Shown here piece by piece: positions 47,584 to 57,397 of a DNA stretch of 64,000 bases (the stretch's first letter is position 1; every line of letters starts with the position of its first letter). Below the pieces are notes generated by a model. It saw only the letters and a program-made list of their open reading frames with translations. It had not been told where the DNA came from and searched no databases. The DNA comes from DATATJ01 sp963789075 (GTDB lineage: Bacteria; Acidobacteriota; Vicinamibacteria; Vicinamibacterales; CAVVIG01): positions 744,001-808,000 of the forward strand of contig CAWBJQ010000014.1 of NCBI GenBank assembly GCA_963789075.1, written 5' to 3'. Both the position numbers and the translations under genes were made by a program.

Positions 47584-47916
47584 ATGACCGATACCGAGTT
47601 CGCTCGCGCGTTCGAGCAGGGCACTGTGCCGAACGCCGATTTTCATCACGCGGATCACTTGCGGCTGGCGTGGGTCTATCTCGAAGAGGCGTCGTCGCTG
47701 GACGAGGCGATCGCGAAAATGGCCGCGGCGCTCCGGCGTTTTGCAACCAATGCGGGAAAGCCGGAGAAGTACTCGGACGCGGTGACGGAATTCTTCATGC
47801 GCGAGCTGGCCGCCGCACGCGCGGCAAAGCCAGGCGCGGCGCTGTGCGACGTGCTGCAGGCCTTTCCGCGTTTGCTGAACAAGGACGCGCCGACCATAGG
47901 GCAGCGGCAGGACTAA
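47584..47916 (+). CDS. small conserved hypothetical protein, C-terminus replaced by a repeat
   Basis: 110 residues: FARAFEQGTVPNADFHHADHL, LRLAWVYLEEASSLDEAI, AAALRRFATNAGKPEKYSDAVTEFFM, VLQAFPRLLNKDAPTIGQRQD. The HHADHLRLAW...KYS...T.FFM...P.LL.K pattern resembles a family of small helical proteins where a further 20-30 residues usually follow 'LL.K'. Here the frame ends inside a palindromic repeat (47907-47924) whose TAA is the stop. Function unknown. Confidence 0.6.
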   Translation: MTDTEFARAFEQGTVPNADFHHADHLRLAWVYLEEASSLDEAIAKMAAALRRFATNAGKPEKYSDAVTEFFMRELAAARAAKPGAALCDVLQAFPRLLNKDAPTIGQRQD

Positions 47917-47924
47917 AGTCCTGC
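47907..47924. repeat. GCAGGACT-AA-AGTCCTGC palindromic repeat
   Basis: 8-bp arms around AA. It contains the stop codon of the preceding small gene. GCAGGACT/AGTCCTGC palindromes of this kind are common dispersed elements. Confidence 0.7.
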
Positions 47925-47957
47925 GCCACATCTGTCAGGCTGGCGTCGGGCCGGACT

Positions 47958-49185
47958 TCAGACTCGGGCGTCCTGCGGCACCCTGTCGTCAAGGTTCGCG
48001 AGCGCGATTGCGCCGAGCAGCGGGCCGGGCACGAGCAGCAGGAACGTCCATTGCCAGCCGACGGCCTGCGCGAAGACCGGCACCAGCCGGATGGACGCCA
48101 TCGTCAAGAGAAAGCCAAGGCAGGTCTGAATCGTCAGCGCCGTGCCCACGTGGTCGCGCGGGCTGTACTGCGCGACCAGCGCAGACAGCTGCGCGGAGTC
48201 GGCCACGACCGCCACGCCCCACACCACCGCGAACAGCGCAAGCGACGATGAGTGGTGCGCCGTAGACGAGCCCTGATGACGCTGCGCAGGCGCCGCTGAC
48301 GATCATCGCCCATCGCGCGATGCGCGCTTTGCCGATCGCGTCCGCCCACCACCCGGTCGCCGCCGATCCGATCGCGCCGCTGCCAATCGTGAGAAACGCG
48401 ATCGCCGATCCGGTGCGTGACGCCGGTGCGGCGGCGATGCGGGACAACGGCAGCAGACTGGCCGTGGCGAACGCCGCCATCCAGGTCCACATGGCATAGA
48501 GCTCCCACATGTGCCCGAGGTAGCCAAGGGTTGCGAGCCGCGTTCCGCGATCGGCGAACACCTGCGCGGCCGCCGACGGATCGAATCGCGCACTCGTCGC
48601 GACGTACGGCCCGTCGCCGACCAGCCGCACGACGACGATGCTGCCACCGAGCGCGAGTCCGGACGCCATGAGCATCAGCGTGCGCCAAGCAATCGTGGCG
48701 CCGAGCGACGCCAGCAGATGCGGGAAGGCGGAACCGATCGTGAGCGCGCCGATCAGGATCCCGAGCGCGGCGCCGCGGCGCTGCTCGAACCAGCCGGCGG
48801 CGATCTTCATGCCCGGCGGATAGACGCAGGCCAGCGCGATGCCGGTCACGACGCGCAGCGCGATCAGTGCGGGCGCGCCGCTGACGAGCACGAGCGACGC
48901 GTTCGCGACGGCGCCGGCAGCGCAGCCGATCGCGAAGAGATGCCGCGGATTGATCAGATCGGGCAGCGTGATCAGCGCCGAGGCCAGCGTGCCGGCCACG
49001 AAGCCGCCCTGCACCGCCATCGTCAGCCATGCCGCGTCTCCAGGCGTCAGCCGGAATTCCGCGACGAGCGGCGCGGTCGCCGCCGTCGCCGAGAACCACA
49101 GCGTCATGCCCAGAAACATGGCGAGCGACAGCCACGCGAGCTGCCGCGGCGCTCCAACCGCGTTCGACGGCGACGACGTTTTCAT
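47958..49185 (-). CDS. MFS transporter (CynX/NimT-like)
   Basis: About 408 residues. N-terminus LAWLSLAMFLGMTLWFSATAATAPLVAEF, then DAAWLTMAVQGGFVAGTLASAL, LIALRVVTGIALACVYPPGMKIAAGWFEQRRGAALGILIGALTIG, GYLGHMWELYAMWTWMAAF, TIGSGAIGSAATGWWADAIGKARIARW and, after one frame change near 48255, VGTALTIQTCLGFLLTMASIRLV. This matches acidobacterial/proteobacterial 'MFS transporter' proteins of the cyanate/nitroimidazole-like group. Substrate unknown. It is convergent with the small gene at 47584. Confidence 0.88.
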
Positions 49186-49272
49186 GGCGCCCGGAGTCTA
49201 TCGCATTCGGTGGTTGACAGCGGCCGACGACGATGGCATCGTCGTCGGCAGGTCAGAAAGGACGAGAACGCC

Positions 49273-49530
49273 ATGGGCGCAAGTGCGCTGCCGGCGGAGT
49301 GGAAAGAGGAGATTTTGGACATCGCGTCAGACCGGTTCGAACGACGACTCGCCGTCGAATTGTCGGAGCTCCAATTGGAGATCTGCACGACGATGCACCG
49401 GGACCTGACCGACATGCGTCGGGAGCTTTCGACGACGCGCGTCGAGATGCTGAAGTGGTCCTTCGTGTGCTGGATCGGTCAGGTCGCAGCGATGGCGGGC
49501 CTGCTCGCGTTCATGTTGCGTGCACGTTGA
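49273..49530 (+). CDS. small coiled-coil protein with C-terminal membrane anchor (DUF1640/CCDC90-like)
   Basis: 85 residues, intact, AAAGGA before the ATG. A charged helical region (DIASDRFERRLAVELSELQL, DLTDMRRELSTTRVEMLKW) is followed by one membrane helix SFVCWIGQVAAMAGLLAFML. The combination 'coiled-coil then LKW.F..W.GQ.A...GL' is the pattern of the DUF1640 family, related to mitochondrial calcium-uniporter regulators. Role in bacteria unknown. Confidence 0.65.
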   Translation: MGASALPAEWKEEILDIASDRFERRLAVELSELQLEICTTMHRDLTDMRRELSTTRVEMLKWSFVCWIGQVAAMAGLLAFMLRAR

Positions 49531-49536
49531 GACGCT

Positions 49537-51352
49537 CTACCATCCGAAAATGTAGCGCTCGCGCCGCGGGTCTGCGCCGCCGCGGAGTGTACCGGTCTTC
49601 GGATCCACGCCCACCGCGACCACACCGGTGCTCATGCCGAATGCACTGAGCACGTGCAGCGTGTGGCCGCGCGCGGCCAACTCGTCGCGGACACTCTGCG
49701 GCACGCGGTTCTCGATCTCGAGCACGCCCGGCGCGCTCTCGTGGTTGTCGAACGAGCTGAACGGGTGGAGCGAGTTGATCCGCGGCGCCTCGATCGCGTG
49801 CTGGATGTCCATGTCGAACACGAAGATATTCAGCAGCACGTTGAGAATCTGCTGATCCTGGCTGTCGCCTCCCGGCGTGCTGATCGCAAGGAGCGGCTTG
49901 CCGTGCTGCATCACGATGGTCGGCGTCAGTGTCGTCCGCGGCCGCTTGCCGCCGGCGAGCACGTTCGGGCTCGCCGGATCGAGATCGAAGATCTGCATGC
50001 GGTTCGACAACGGCACGCCGGTGTCGCCCGCGACAAACGCGCCGCCCAGCAGCCAGCCGGAGCTCGGCGTCGCGCTGAAGAGATTGCCGTCTTTGTCCAC
50101 CACATCCACGCACGTCGTGTCGCCGCTGCCGATCGCAGGCCGGTTGCCCTGTGCGTGCGGCGTGTACACCACGGCCGGCGCCTTGACGTCCGGGTCGAAC
50201 GGAAAGGGATTGCCGACGCGGTGGGCCTGCGACGCCTGGGGGCCAATCAGCGCCCGGCGCTCGGCGGCATACGCCTTGGACAACAGACCGGTGAGCGGAA
50301 CCTTCACGAATGCCGGGTCGCCGTAGAACGCATTGCGATCGTCATAGGCGAGCTTGATCGCTTCGTGCACCGTGTGCAGATAATTCGCTGACCCCTCGCC
50401 CATACCTCCGAGATCGGTCCCCTCGAGAATGTTGAGCGTCTGGAGCAGCACCGGACCCTGGTCCCATGGTCCCGCCTTGTAGACGTCGAAGCCGTGGAAG
50501 CTCGTCGTGACGGGCTTCTCGAGCTTTCCGTGGAACGACGCGAGATCCTCGTACGTGAATACACCGCCCGCCGAGCGGTCCGCCGCGGCGATGCGGCGCG
50601 CGATGTCCCCCTTGTAGAACGCGTCGCGGCCGGCACGGATCGCCGTCACGCGGTTGCGCGACTTCGAAAACGCCGCTTTCTCGGCAGCGACGATCGTCCT
50701 GAACGTGCGCGCGAGGTTCGGCTGACGAAAGATCTCGCCCACATCCGGAATGCGGCCTTCCGGGTAATACGTCTTCTTCGACCACTCGTACTGCTCCGTG
50801 GCGCGGCGCTCGCTCTCCAGGTAATGGCGGAGGAACTCGTACATCGGGAAGCCGTCGGCGAGCTCGATCGCCGGCTGCATCACCTGCTCGAGGCGCATGG
50901 TGCCCTTCGTCTCGAGCGCCAGGGCCATCGCATCCATGACGGCCGGAATCGTCGCGCCAAGCGGACCGTTCGCCGGCACCCGGCCCTCCGCCTTGAACAG
51001 ATCCGGCGTCGCGGCGTTCGGCGCCGGGCCCTGACCGTTGATGACCGTGATCTCGTGCGTTTTCGCGTCGTAGATCATCGTCGGCACTTCGCCGCCGAAT
51101 CCGAAGTGCGAGATCTCGACCACAGAGGCGGCGAAGACGGTGGCCACTCCGGCGTCGACCGCGTTGCCGCCCTGCTGCATGATCCGCACGCCGGCGGACA
51201 CCGAATAGTGACGCCCGGCGGCGACAATGCCGTGCGTGCCGAGGATCTCGGGGCGCATGGTGGCGCCGCCGCGCCGCCGCCGGCGCCGCGACCTGCGCAT
51301 GCACCGACGCCAGGGCCGCCAGCACGCCAAGAATGACGAGCGCTCGTCGCAT
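49537..51352 (-). CDS. ggt: gamma-glutamyltransferase (Ntn hydrolase), secreted
   Basis: About 604 residues. Signal RRALVILGVLAALASVHAQ, one frame change near 51275, then EILGTHGIVAAGRHYSVSAG, GGNAVDAGVATVFAASVVEISHFGFGGE (family start), IPAVMDAMALALETKGTM, GPWDQGPVLLQTLNILEG, VHEAIKLAYDDRNAFYGDP, the self-cleavage site SGDTTCVDVVDKDGNLFSATPS with the catalytic Thr, and the GG loop STPGGDSQDQQILNVLLNIF. The His that follows the catalytic Thr pair in classical GGT is Cys here. Periplasmic transfer or hydrolysis of gamma-glutamyl groups is expected. TACAAT is placed 7 bases before the ATG. Confidence 0.9.
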
Positions 51353-51359
51353 GCGGCTG

Positions 51360-51365
51360 ATTGTA
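51360..51365 (-). promoter_or_regulatory. -10 box TACAAT seven bases before the ggt ATG
   Basis: Read on the minus strand, TACAAT then CAGCCGC then ATG. The opposite strand of the same AT-rich patch (TATAAA) can serve the divergent MFS gene whose GTG is at 51386. Confidence 0.45.
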
Positions 51366-51385
51366 TATAAAATGACGGCAGCCTC

Positions 51386-52538
51386 GTGACGCGCCCCCTC
51401 GCCATCATCTTCCTGACGATTTTCGTCAACCTGGTCGGATTCGGGATCATCATCCCGCTGCTGCCGTTCTACGCCGAGACGTTTGGCGCGTCGCCGCTGA
51501 TGATCGGTCTGCTGTTCGCGATTTTTTCCGTCTGCCAGCTCGTGGCCGCGCCGGCGCTCGGCGATCTGTCCGATCGCTACGGCCGCCGGCCCGTGCTGGT
51601 GTTCAGCCTCGCCGGCACCGTCATCAGCTTCGTGATGATGGCGCTGGCGCATTCGCTGACGATGTTGTTTCTCGCGCGAATCGTGGACGGCCTGTCGGGA
51701 GGCAATATCTCGACCGCGCGCGCCTATGTCGCCGACGTGACGGAGCCGAAGGATCGCGCGCGGGCGTACGGGCTGATTGGCGCAGCGTTCGGTCTCGGCT
51801 TCATCTTTGGTCCGGCCTTGAGCGGAATCCTCGCCAAGATCAGCTACACCGCGCCGATCTGGGCGGCGGCGGCTCTGACGCTGGTGGCGACGGTCATGGC
51901 GTGGCTGTGGCTGCCCGAAACGGTTCACCGTGCGCAGGCCGGCACCGGGAATCCGTTCCGCTTCCTGATTCCGCTCCTGCGGCGCGAGCGCGTCGGCCGC
52001 ATGCTCGCCATCGACTTCATCTATTGGTTTGCGTTTTCAATCTTCCAGACGACGTTCGCGCTGTTCGCCGCGCAGCGGTTCGGATTCGACGCGCCGCAGA
52101 ACCGGCTACTTTCTGGCCGGCTTCGGCATGCTCGGCGCGATCATTCAGGGCGGGATGATTCGTCCGATCGTGCGGCAACTGGGCGACAAGCCGACGTTCA
52201 TGCTCGGTCTGGTCTTTGGCGCGGTCGGCCTGGTGGCTTCGGCGCTGGCGCCGACCGTGCTGTTGTTTGCGATCGCGCTCGTGCCGCTCGCCTTGGGCAT
52301 CGGGTTCGGTCACCCGACGGTGTCGAGCCTCATCAGCAAAGTGGCCAACCGCGACGAACAGGGCCGCGTCCAGGGAGCGGCGAGCGCGGTGGAGAGCCTC
52401 GGGCGCACGGTGGGTCCGGTCTGGGGCAACGCCTCTCTTCAGCTGGTCGGCGTGGGGACGCCGTACATTTCAGCGGCGTGTTTCCTGGCGCTGACCCTGC
52501 TGATGACGGTCGGCTATCACGTCATCGACGCAGATTGA
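51386..52538 (+). CDS. MFS drug-efflux type transporter (TetA-like, DHA1)
   Basis: About 383 residues from a GTG start. IIFLTIFVNLVGFGIIIPLLPFYAETFGASP, CQLVAAPALGDLSDRYGRRPVLVFSL (motif A), RIVDGLSGGNISTARAYVADVT (motif C-like), GLIGAAFGLGFIFGPALSG, and after one frame change near 52108 GYFLAGFGMLGAIIQGGM, LPLALGIGFGHPTVSSLIS and QGAASAVESLGRTVGPVWG. The pattern is that of TetA/Bmr H+-antiporters; substrate unknown. Divergent from ggt with 33 bases between. Confidence 0.9.
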
Positions 52539-52602
52539 CGCAAGAACTGTGTGGCTGACGAGACGCGGGCCAACGGGCGGCCTCCATCAGCCGACAACGC
52601 CA

Positions 52603-52767
52603 TCAGTGCGGACGAACGATGCCGAGCAGGCTGCGCAGACCGTTGAGCGTCTGGATCATGGACGCGAGCAGCGCCGCGTTACCGCCGTCGCGCGGGAAAA
52701 TCTGCCCGACAGCGGTTTCGAGGCGGCTGATGTATTCCTCGGCCTTCTGGCGTTCTGCATCGGTCAC
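52603..52767 (-). CDS. 54-residue small protein of unknown function
   Basis: GTG start at 52767 preceded by GGAG in AAGGAGATCC. The sequence TDAERQKAEEYISRLETAVGQ, IFPRDGGNAALLASMIQTLNG, LRSLLGIVRPH is a clean helical, amphipathic protein without odd codons. It lies alone between the convergent MFS gene and the ClC gene. No family is recognised. Confidence 0.6.
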   Translation of the reverse strand: MTDAERQKAEEYISRLETAVGQIFPRDGGNAALLASMIQTLNGLRSLLGIVRPH

Positions 52768-52814
52768 GTCGGATCTCCTTCGGCGCGGTCACGGACGAGC
52801 CCGCTGAGCTCGCG

Positions 52815-54655
52815 TCAGACGATATCAGATTTGCCGCCGAACACGGCGGGCAGCCGGAGCCGTGCGCCGAGCACGCGCTCGCGCCGCTGTTCCGACTCCA
52901 GAATGCGGGTTCGCGCCGTCAGCAGATCGGTCAGCGCGATCATGCCCGACGAGCGTGCCGATCGTCAGCCACCACCGGCAGCCGCGTGAGCCCGGTCTCC
53001 GCCATGCGGAAGACGATCAGTCCGCAGCGGCTCGTCGGCGTAGGCCACGACCGGCGACCGCTCAATCGCGTCGCCGAGCGGTTGCGGCCTGCCCGTTCTT
53101 CGCCGCTTCGAGCCATCGTCGCAGGCCTGCGCGCGTGATCACGCCCGACCAGGCGGCGGTCCGGATCGATGACCGGGAAGAGCCGCTGCTCGTGGCGGCT
53201 CTTGACGGCGCCGCTCAGCTCGGTGGCGACGCGATCGGGCGTCGCGTCGGCGGGCAGCGCGACGACGCCGTGCGCACGACCTCGCGCGCAAAGATGATTT
53301 CGAGCGGATCGACCGCGTACTCCGAGCTGAGGTGATAGCCGCGCCGGCTGATCTTCTCGGTGAGGATCGACCGCTTCATCACGAGCGACCGTGAAGCCAT
53401 AGCGACACGGTGACAGCCAGCAGCAGCGGCAGCATGACGTTGATGTCGTGCGTCAGCTCCAAGCGCGAAGATGATGCCGGTGAGCGGCGCGCGCATCGTG
53501 CCGCCGAGCACGGCGCCCATGCTCACGAGCGGCCAGAAGCCGGCGCCCTCGAGCGGCAGGAAGTCGTGCTTCGAAGCCGCCGAGCGCGCCGCCGATCATG
53601 AGCAGCGGCGCGAGCACGCCGCCCGACGTGCCCGATCCGAGCGACACCGCCCAGATGGTGGACTTCACCAGCAGCACGCCGAGGATCACGCGCCGGGGCG
53701 TGTCGCCCTGCAGCAGCTCCGCGATCACGTCGTAGCCGACGCCGAGCGCCTGCGGAAAGACGAAGCCGCCGATGCCGATGACGAGGCCGCCGATCGCCGG
53801 CCACCACATCCAGTGGATGGGCAGGTGGGCGAACGCGTCCTCGGACGCATAGACGGCCTGTGTCAGCAGCGCCGACATCACGCCCGCCGAGGAGGCCGAC
53901 GATGAGGCAGCCGACAGATCGCCTCCGCACCGATGACGGCGGAATGCGCCGGCACCGGAAACACCGGGCCCATGCCGAGGATGTAGCGGCGCATCGCGCC
54001 GGCCGTGACGCTGGCGAGCGCCACGGGGATGATGCTGCGCGGCTTCCACTCGAACAGCAGCAGCTCGATGGCCAGCATGACCGAGGCGACCGGCGCGGCG
54101 AAGGTGGCCGACATGCCGGCCGCGGCGCCGGCGACGAGCAGCGTCTTGCGCTCGGTGCTGGTCAGAGTGGAAGAACTGGGCGATGAGCGAGCCGACCGCG
54201 CCGCCGGTCATGATGATCGGTCCTTCGGCGCCGAACGGACCGCCCGAACCGATCGAGATCGCCGCCGACAGCGGCTTCAGCAGCGCGACCTTGGGGTCGA
54301 CGCGGCTGCCGTTCATCAGAATGGCTTCGATCGCTTCCGGAATGCCGTGTCCGCGGATTTTGTCCGATCCGTAGCGCGCCATGACGCCGACGATCAGCGC
54401 GCCGATGATCGGCACGACGATGACGAACAGACCGAGGTGATGGCCCTCAGGCGAGACGAGCGCGGTGCCGATCCGCTGGAAAAAGAACAGATTCGTGAAG
54501 AAGCCGATCAGCTTCAGCAGCACGAGCGCGATGTACGCGGCCAACGCGCCGATGCCGATGGCCATTGCCGCAATCGTCAGGACGCGCGTCGTGACCGTGA
54601 AATCGCCGAGATCATCGAGCCTGGCGGCGGCTGTGTCAGCGTGAAGGCTCCCCAT
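52815..54655 (-). CDS. ClC-family chloride channel/antiporter with C-terminal CBS domains
   Basis: About 610 residues. Helices and signatures: LKLIGFFTNLFFFQRIG, VVPIIGALIVGVMARYGSDKIRGHGIPEAIEAIL, SIGSGGPFGAEGPIIMTGGAVGS (contains the gating Glu, GxEGP), PVASVMLAIELLLFEWKPRSI, GSGTSGGVLAPLLMIGGALGG and, frame-corrected, MGAVLGGTMRAPLTGIIFALELT. The C-terminal cytoplasmic part contains two CBS-like stretches (LFPVIDPDRRLVGVITRAGLR; GMIALTDLLTARTRIL) and ends RLPAVFGGKSDIV. Frame changes near 54160, 53915, 53570, 53455, 53270, 53140 and 52955. The gating Glu suggests an antiporter or voltage-gated channel. Confidence 0.88.
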
Positions 54656-54773
54656 ATCCTTCAGTTTACCTCGCCGTGTCGCGAAGCTTGGTTGGGCGCG
54701 GGCGCGGGCATGGCGGTGCGCCGCGACGGCATGAAAGGTATGGAGTTACCTACCGAAATGCTAGAATCGCGCG

Positions 54774-55076
54774 CTAGCGAAACGCGGTGCCGAGCCGTCG
54801 CGCGACGCGCGCGCGGAGATCGGATTCGGAGGCGGTGGAGGTGATGTCCATCCCGCTGTCGATGAGTCCGTCGATCAGCGCCCGGATGATTTCGGCGCGA
54901 TTCAGCACTTTGCCGCTCGCGCCGCGGATGTCGGTGGCCAGTCGATCAAGATGCACAATCTGACGATCGAACAGCACGACCGAGACCTTGGACCAGGTTT
55001 CGTTGTGCACCGGCGGTCGTCCGCGTCCTGCTTTTATCTTCCGATGCTTCGGTGCGGCCGCCAGCTTTTTGACCAT
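54774..55076 (-). CDS. ribbon-helix-helix-type DNA-binding protein with AT-hook-like N-terminus
   Basis: 100 residues from the ATG at 55076. N-terminus KLAAAPKHRKIKAGRGRPPV is basic and holds GRGRPP, an AT-hook-like motif; then SKVSVVLFDRQIVHLDRLAT, GKVLNRAEIIRALIDGLIDS is an RHH pattern (beta strand then 'R.EIIRALID'). Longer in-frame starts (55130) add a Cys/Leu-rich stretch that is unlikely. Divergent from another RHH-like gene at 55160, separated by an AT-rich gap. Confidence 0.6.
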   Translation of the reverse strand: MVKKLAAAPKHRKIKAGRGRPPVHNETWSKVSVVLFDRQIVHLDRLATDIRGASGKVLNRAEIIRALIDGLIDSGMDITSTASESDLRARVARRLGTAFR

Positions 55077-55159
55077 GCACAATCTGCGGCGCATTATAAG
55101 CAGTAATTGTTGATAGCACAAACACAGCAATAGAAAACACGCCGCAATTCATCACGATC
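55077..55159. other. AT-rich divergent intergenic region between two RHH genes
   Basis: Much lower GC than surroundings (GCATTATAAGCAGTAATTG). TATAAG/TAATTG patches may be promoters or binding sites for the two RHH proteins. Confidence 0.35.
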
Positions 55160-55451
55160 ATGCCACCCAAGGTGCCCATCGAACGTCGCGATCGGCCGCC
55201 CGCCCGCGGGCGCCCGCCTCGGCGAAAAGGTGAAGGACTATCCGCAATTGAGCATCCGACTGCCGGCGGAGGTCAAAGCGAAGCTCCACGCCCTCAGTCT
55301 GGTGAGCGCGCGCCCGCAGTGGCGGCTCATCACCGATGCCATCGATTGTTATCTGCGCACGCGGCCGGCGGCCGAGCAGACAATGGTGTCCGAGCTGCTC
55401 GGGCGCGCAAAGCGCCGCGCGGCCAAGACGCGGCAATCCGGATCAGACTAG
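55160..55451 (+). CDS. ribbon-helix-helix-type protein with RGRPP motif
   Basis: About 97 residues with a frame change near 55222. PPKVPIERRDRPPARGRPP again has an AT-hook-like RGRPP, then VKDYPQLSIRLPAEVKAKLHALSLVS, PQWRLITDAIDCYLRTRPAAEQ (RHH pattern) and a Lys/Arg-rich end RAKRRAAKTRQSGSD. Its stop overlaps the stop of the opposite kinase gene (CTAG, 55448-55451). Paired divergently with the gene at 55076. Confidence 0.6.
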
Positions 55452-57253
55452 CGGCCGCGCTTCAGGCTCCGGTTCCTCAACGGCCGGCAGATAGATCAGG
55501 AAGGCGGCGCCGCGCCCGACCTCGCTCACGACGCTGATGTGGCCGCGCTCTGCCGCACGATGCCGTACACGATCGACAGACCGAGCCCCGTGCCCTTGCC
55601 CTGCTCTTTGGTCGTGAAGAAGGGCTCGAACAACCTGGCGCGCGTCTGCTCGTCGATCCCGATCCCGGTGTCGCTGACGCTCAGGCGCGCGTAGCGGCCC
55701 GGCACCGCGTCCTCGAACACCATCACGGCGGCCTCGTCCAGATCGATCGCGTCGACGCGCACGGTGACGCGCCCGCCGTCGGGCATCGCATCGCGTGCGT
55801 TGACGACGAGGTTCAGCACGACCTGTTCGATCTGCCCGGGATCGGCCATCACGATGGTCTGTCCCGTCCCGCGGATGATCTCGAGCTCCATCTCAGGCCC
55901 GATCAGACGGCGCAGCATGGTGTCCATGCCGCCGACGATGGCGTCGAGGGCGACGCGGCGGGGCTGGGTCTTCTGCCGGCGGCTGAAGGCGAGCAGCTGA
56001 CGCGTCAGTCCCGCGCCGCGGCCGACCGACTGCTTGATCTCCAGCGCTTCGTCGCGCGCCGGATCGTCGGTCGCCGATCTGCATCAGCAGCAGATCGGTG
56101 GCGCCCATGATGCTCATGAGGATGTTGTTGAAGTCGTGGGCGACGCCGCCGGCGAGCCGGCCGATGGCTTCGAGCTTCTGCGACTGCCGGAGCTGCTCGG
56201 CGAGCGCCCGCTGCTCGGTGATGTCGCGGATGAACCCGGTGATCTGCGATTTGGGCCCGGCGCCCATCCGCGCGACGGTCAGTTCGACCGGGAACTCCGT
56301 GCCGTCGGCGCGCAGGCCGGTCACCTCCAGGCGGCGCCGCGCGAGCGGACCTTCGCCCGTGATCATGTACGTGGTCAGCGACTCGAGCGTGGCCGCGCGG
56401 TCGGCTTGCGGCAGCAGCAGCTCGGCGCGGCGCCCGAGGATCTGGAGGCGCTCGTAGCCGAACATGTGCTCCGCCGCCGGGATTGAACTCGCGGATGTTC
56501 AGCTGCGGATCCATCGTGACGATCGCGTCGTGCGCGGCTTCGAGGATCGCGCCCTGGCGCGCCTCGCTGGCGACGCCGGCGCGATACATCTTGTAGGTGA
56601 CGTACAGCGGCGCGGCTGTCAGCAACAGCGTCAGCCAGTAGCCGGAGCTCTCCGTCACGGCGATGACGACCGCCGCCGCCACAGCGCCGAGCAGATAGTT
56701 GGGCGCGCTCGACGCGAAGTCGGTCTTCCAGATGCGCCACGCGCTCTGCTTCGTCGTCAGCGCGATCGCCACGGCAATCGGAATCGTGTTGACGAAGAAA
56801 TAGGTGAGCGCCATGCCGGCCAGCGGAATCGCCGTGGCCGCCGGATTCGGGAAGGCGGTGCCGCCGAGACGCTCGATAGACCTGGCCCGACGCCTGGACG
56901 GTCAGGACCAGGAGCGCCATGTTGAACAGCGTCCGGTACAGCGGGTTCGCCGTTTTCGCGTTGAGGGTCGTCTGGCTCCAGCCGCTGGCGGCGCCGACGA
57001 GCATGGTCGCGTGCGGTCCCCGGAGAATCAGCGCGGCGATGTCGACGACGTACGACACCGACATGTTCGAGCCGCTGGCGATCGGAAACTGGATCTTGAA
57101 GGCCGACGTCAACGACGACAGCAGCATCAGGACGGCGAGCGGGACGATCGGCGTGAGGGCGGCGCGGGGCAGGAACACGATGAGCGTCACCGCCCCGCAC
57201 GCGATGACGCCGACGATGTACCAGCGGCCGCGAGGCGGCAAGTCCCGGAGCAA
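55448..57253 (-). CDS. multi-helix membrane PAS sensor histidine kinase
   Basis: About 600 residues from a TTG start. N-terminal membrane module of eight or so helices (WYIVGVIACGAVTLIVFLPR, SNMSVSYVVDIAALILRGPHATMLVG, LAGMALTYFFVNTIPIAVAIAL, YLLGAVAAAVVIAVTESSGYWL), a PAS domain (GAILEAAHDAIVTMDPQLNIREFNP; MFGYERLQILGR; TVARMGAGPKSQITGFIRDIT), HisKA (QSQKLEAIGRLAGGVAHDFNNIL with the His) and HATPase (PDGGRVTVRVDAI, DTGIGIDEQTRARLFEPFFTTKEQGKGTGLGLSIVYGIV). The sensor module resembles MASE-type domains. Frame changes near 56875, 56480, 56065 and 55545. TATACT lies 9 bases before the TTG. Confidence 0.88.
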
Positions 57254-57262
57254 AGCGGCTCA

Positions 57263-57268
57263 AGTATA
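57263..57268 (-). promoter_or_regulatory. -10 box TATACT nine bases before the kinase TTG start
   Basis: Minus strand TATACT, 9 bases, TTG. No ribosome site; same arrangement as other leaderless candidates. Confidence 0.4.
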
Positions 57269-57305
57269 CCGGCCTCTTTATCAAAATAAATTGCACGCTC
57301 AGTGG

Positions 57306-57334
57306 TTGACGGACAGGGCCTCGTCCAGTACGCT
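57306..57334 (+). promoter_or_regulatory. sigma70-like promoter for the lipoprotein gene at 57398
   Basis: TTGACG at 57306-57311, 17-base spacer, TACGCT at 57329-57334, about 64 bases before the start. Confidence 0.4.
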
Positions 57335-57397
57335 TCATGGGCCTTTCACTCGGCAATCAGCAGGCGCGCACCCGTGCGCAATCTTCGGATGGTTGGT

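Noticed and set aside
54774..55451. Toxin-antitoxin module
   Set aside because: Both divergent genes encode RHH-like DNA-binding proteins; no toxin-like partner is seen.
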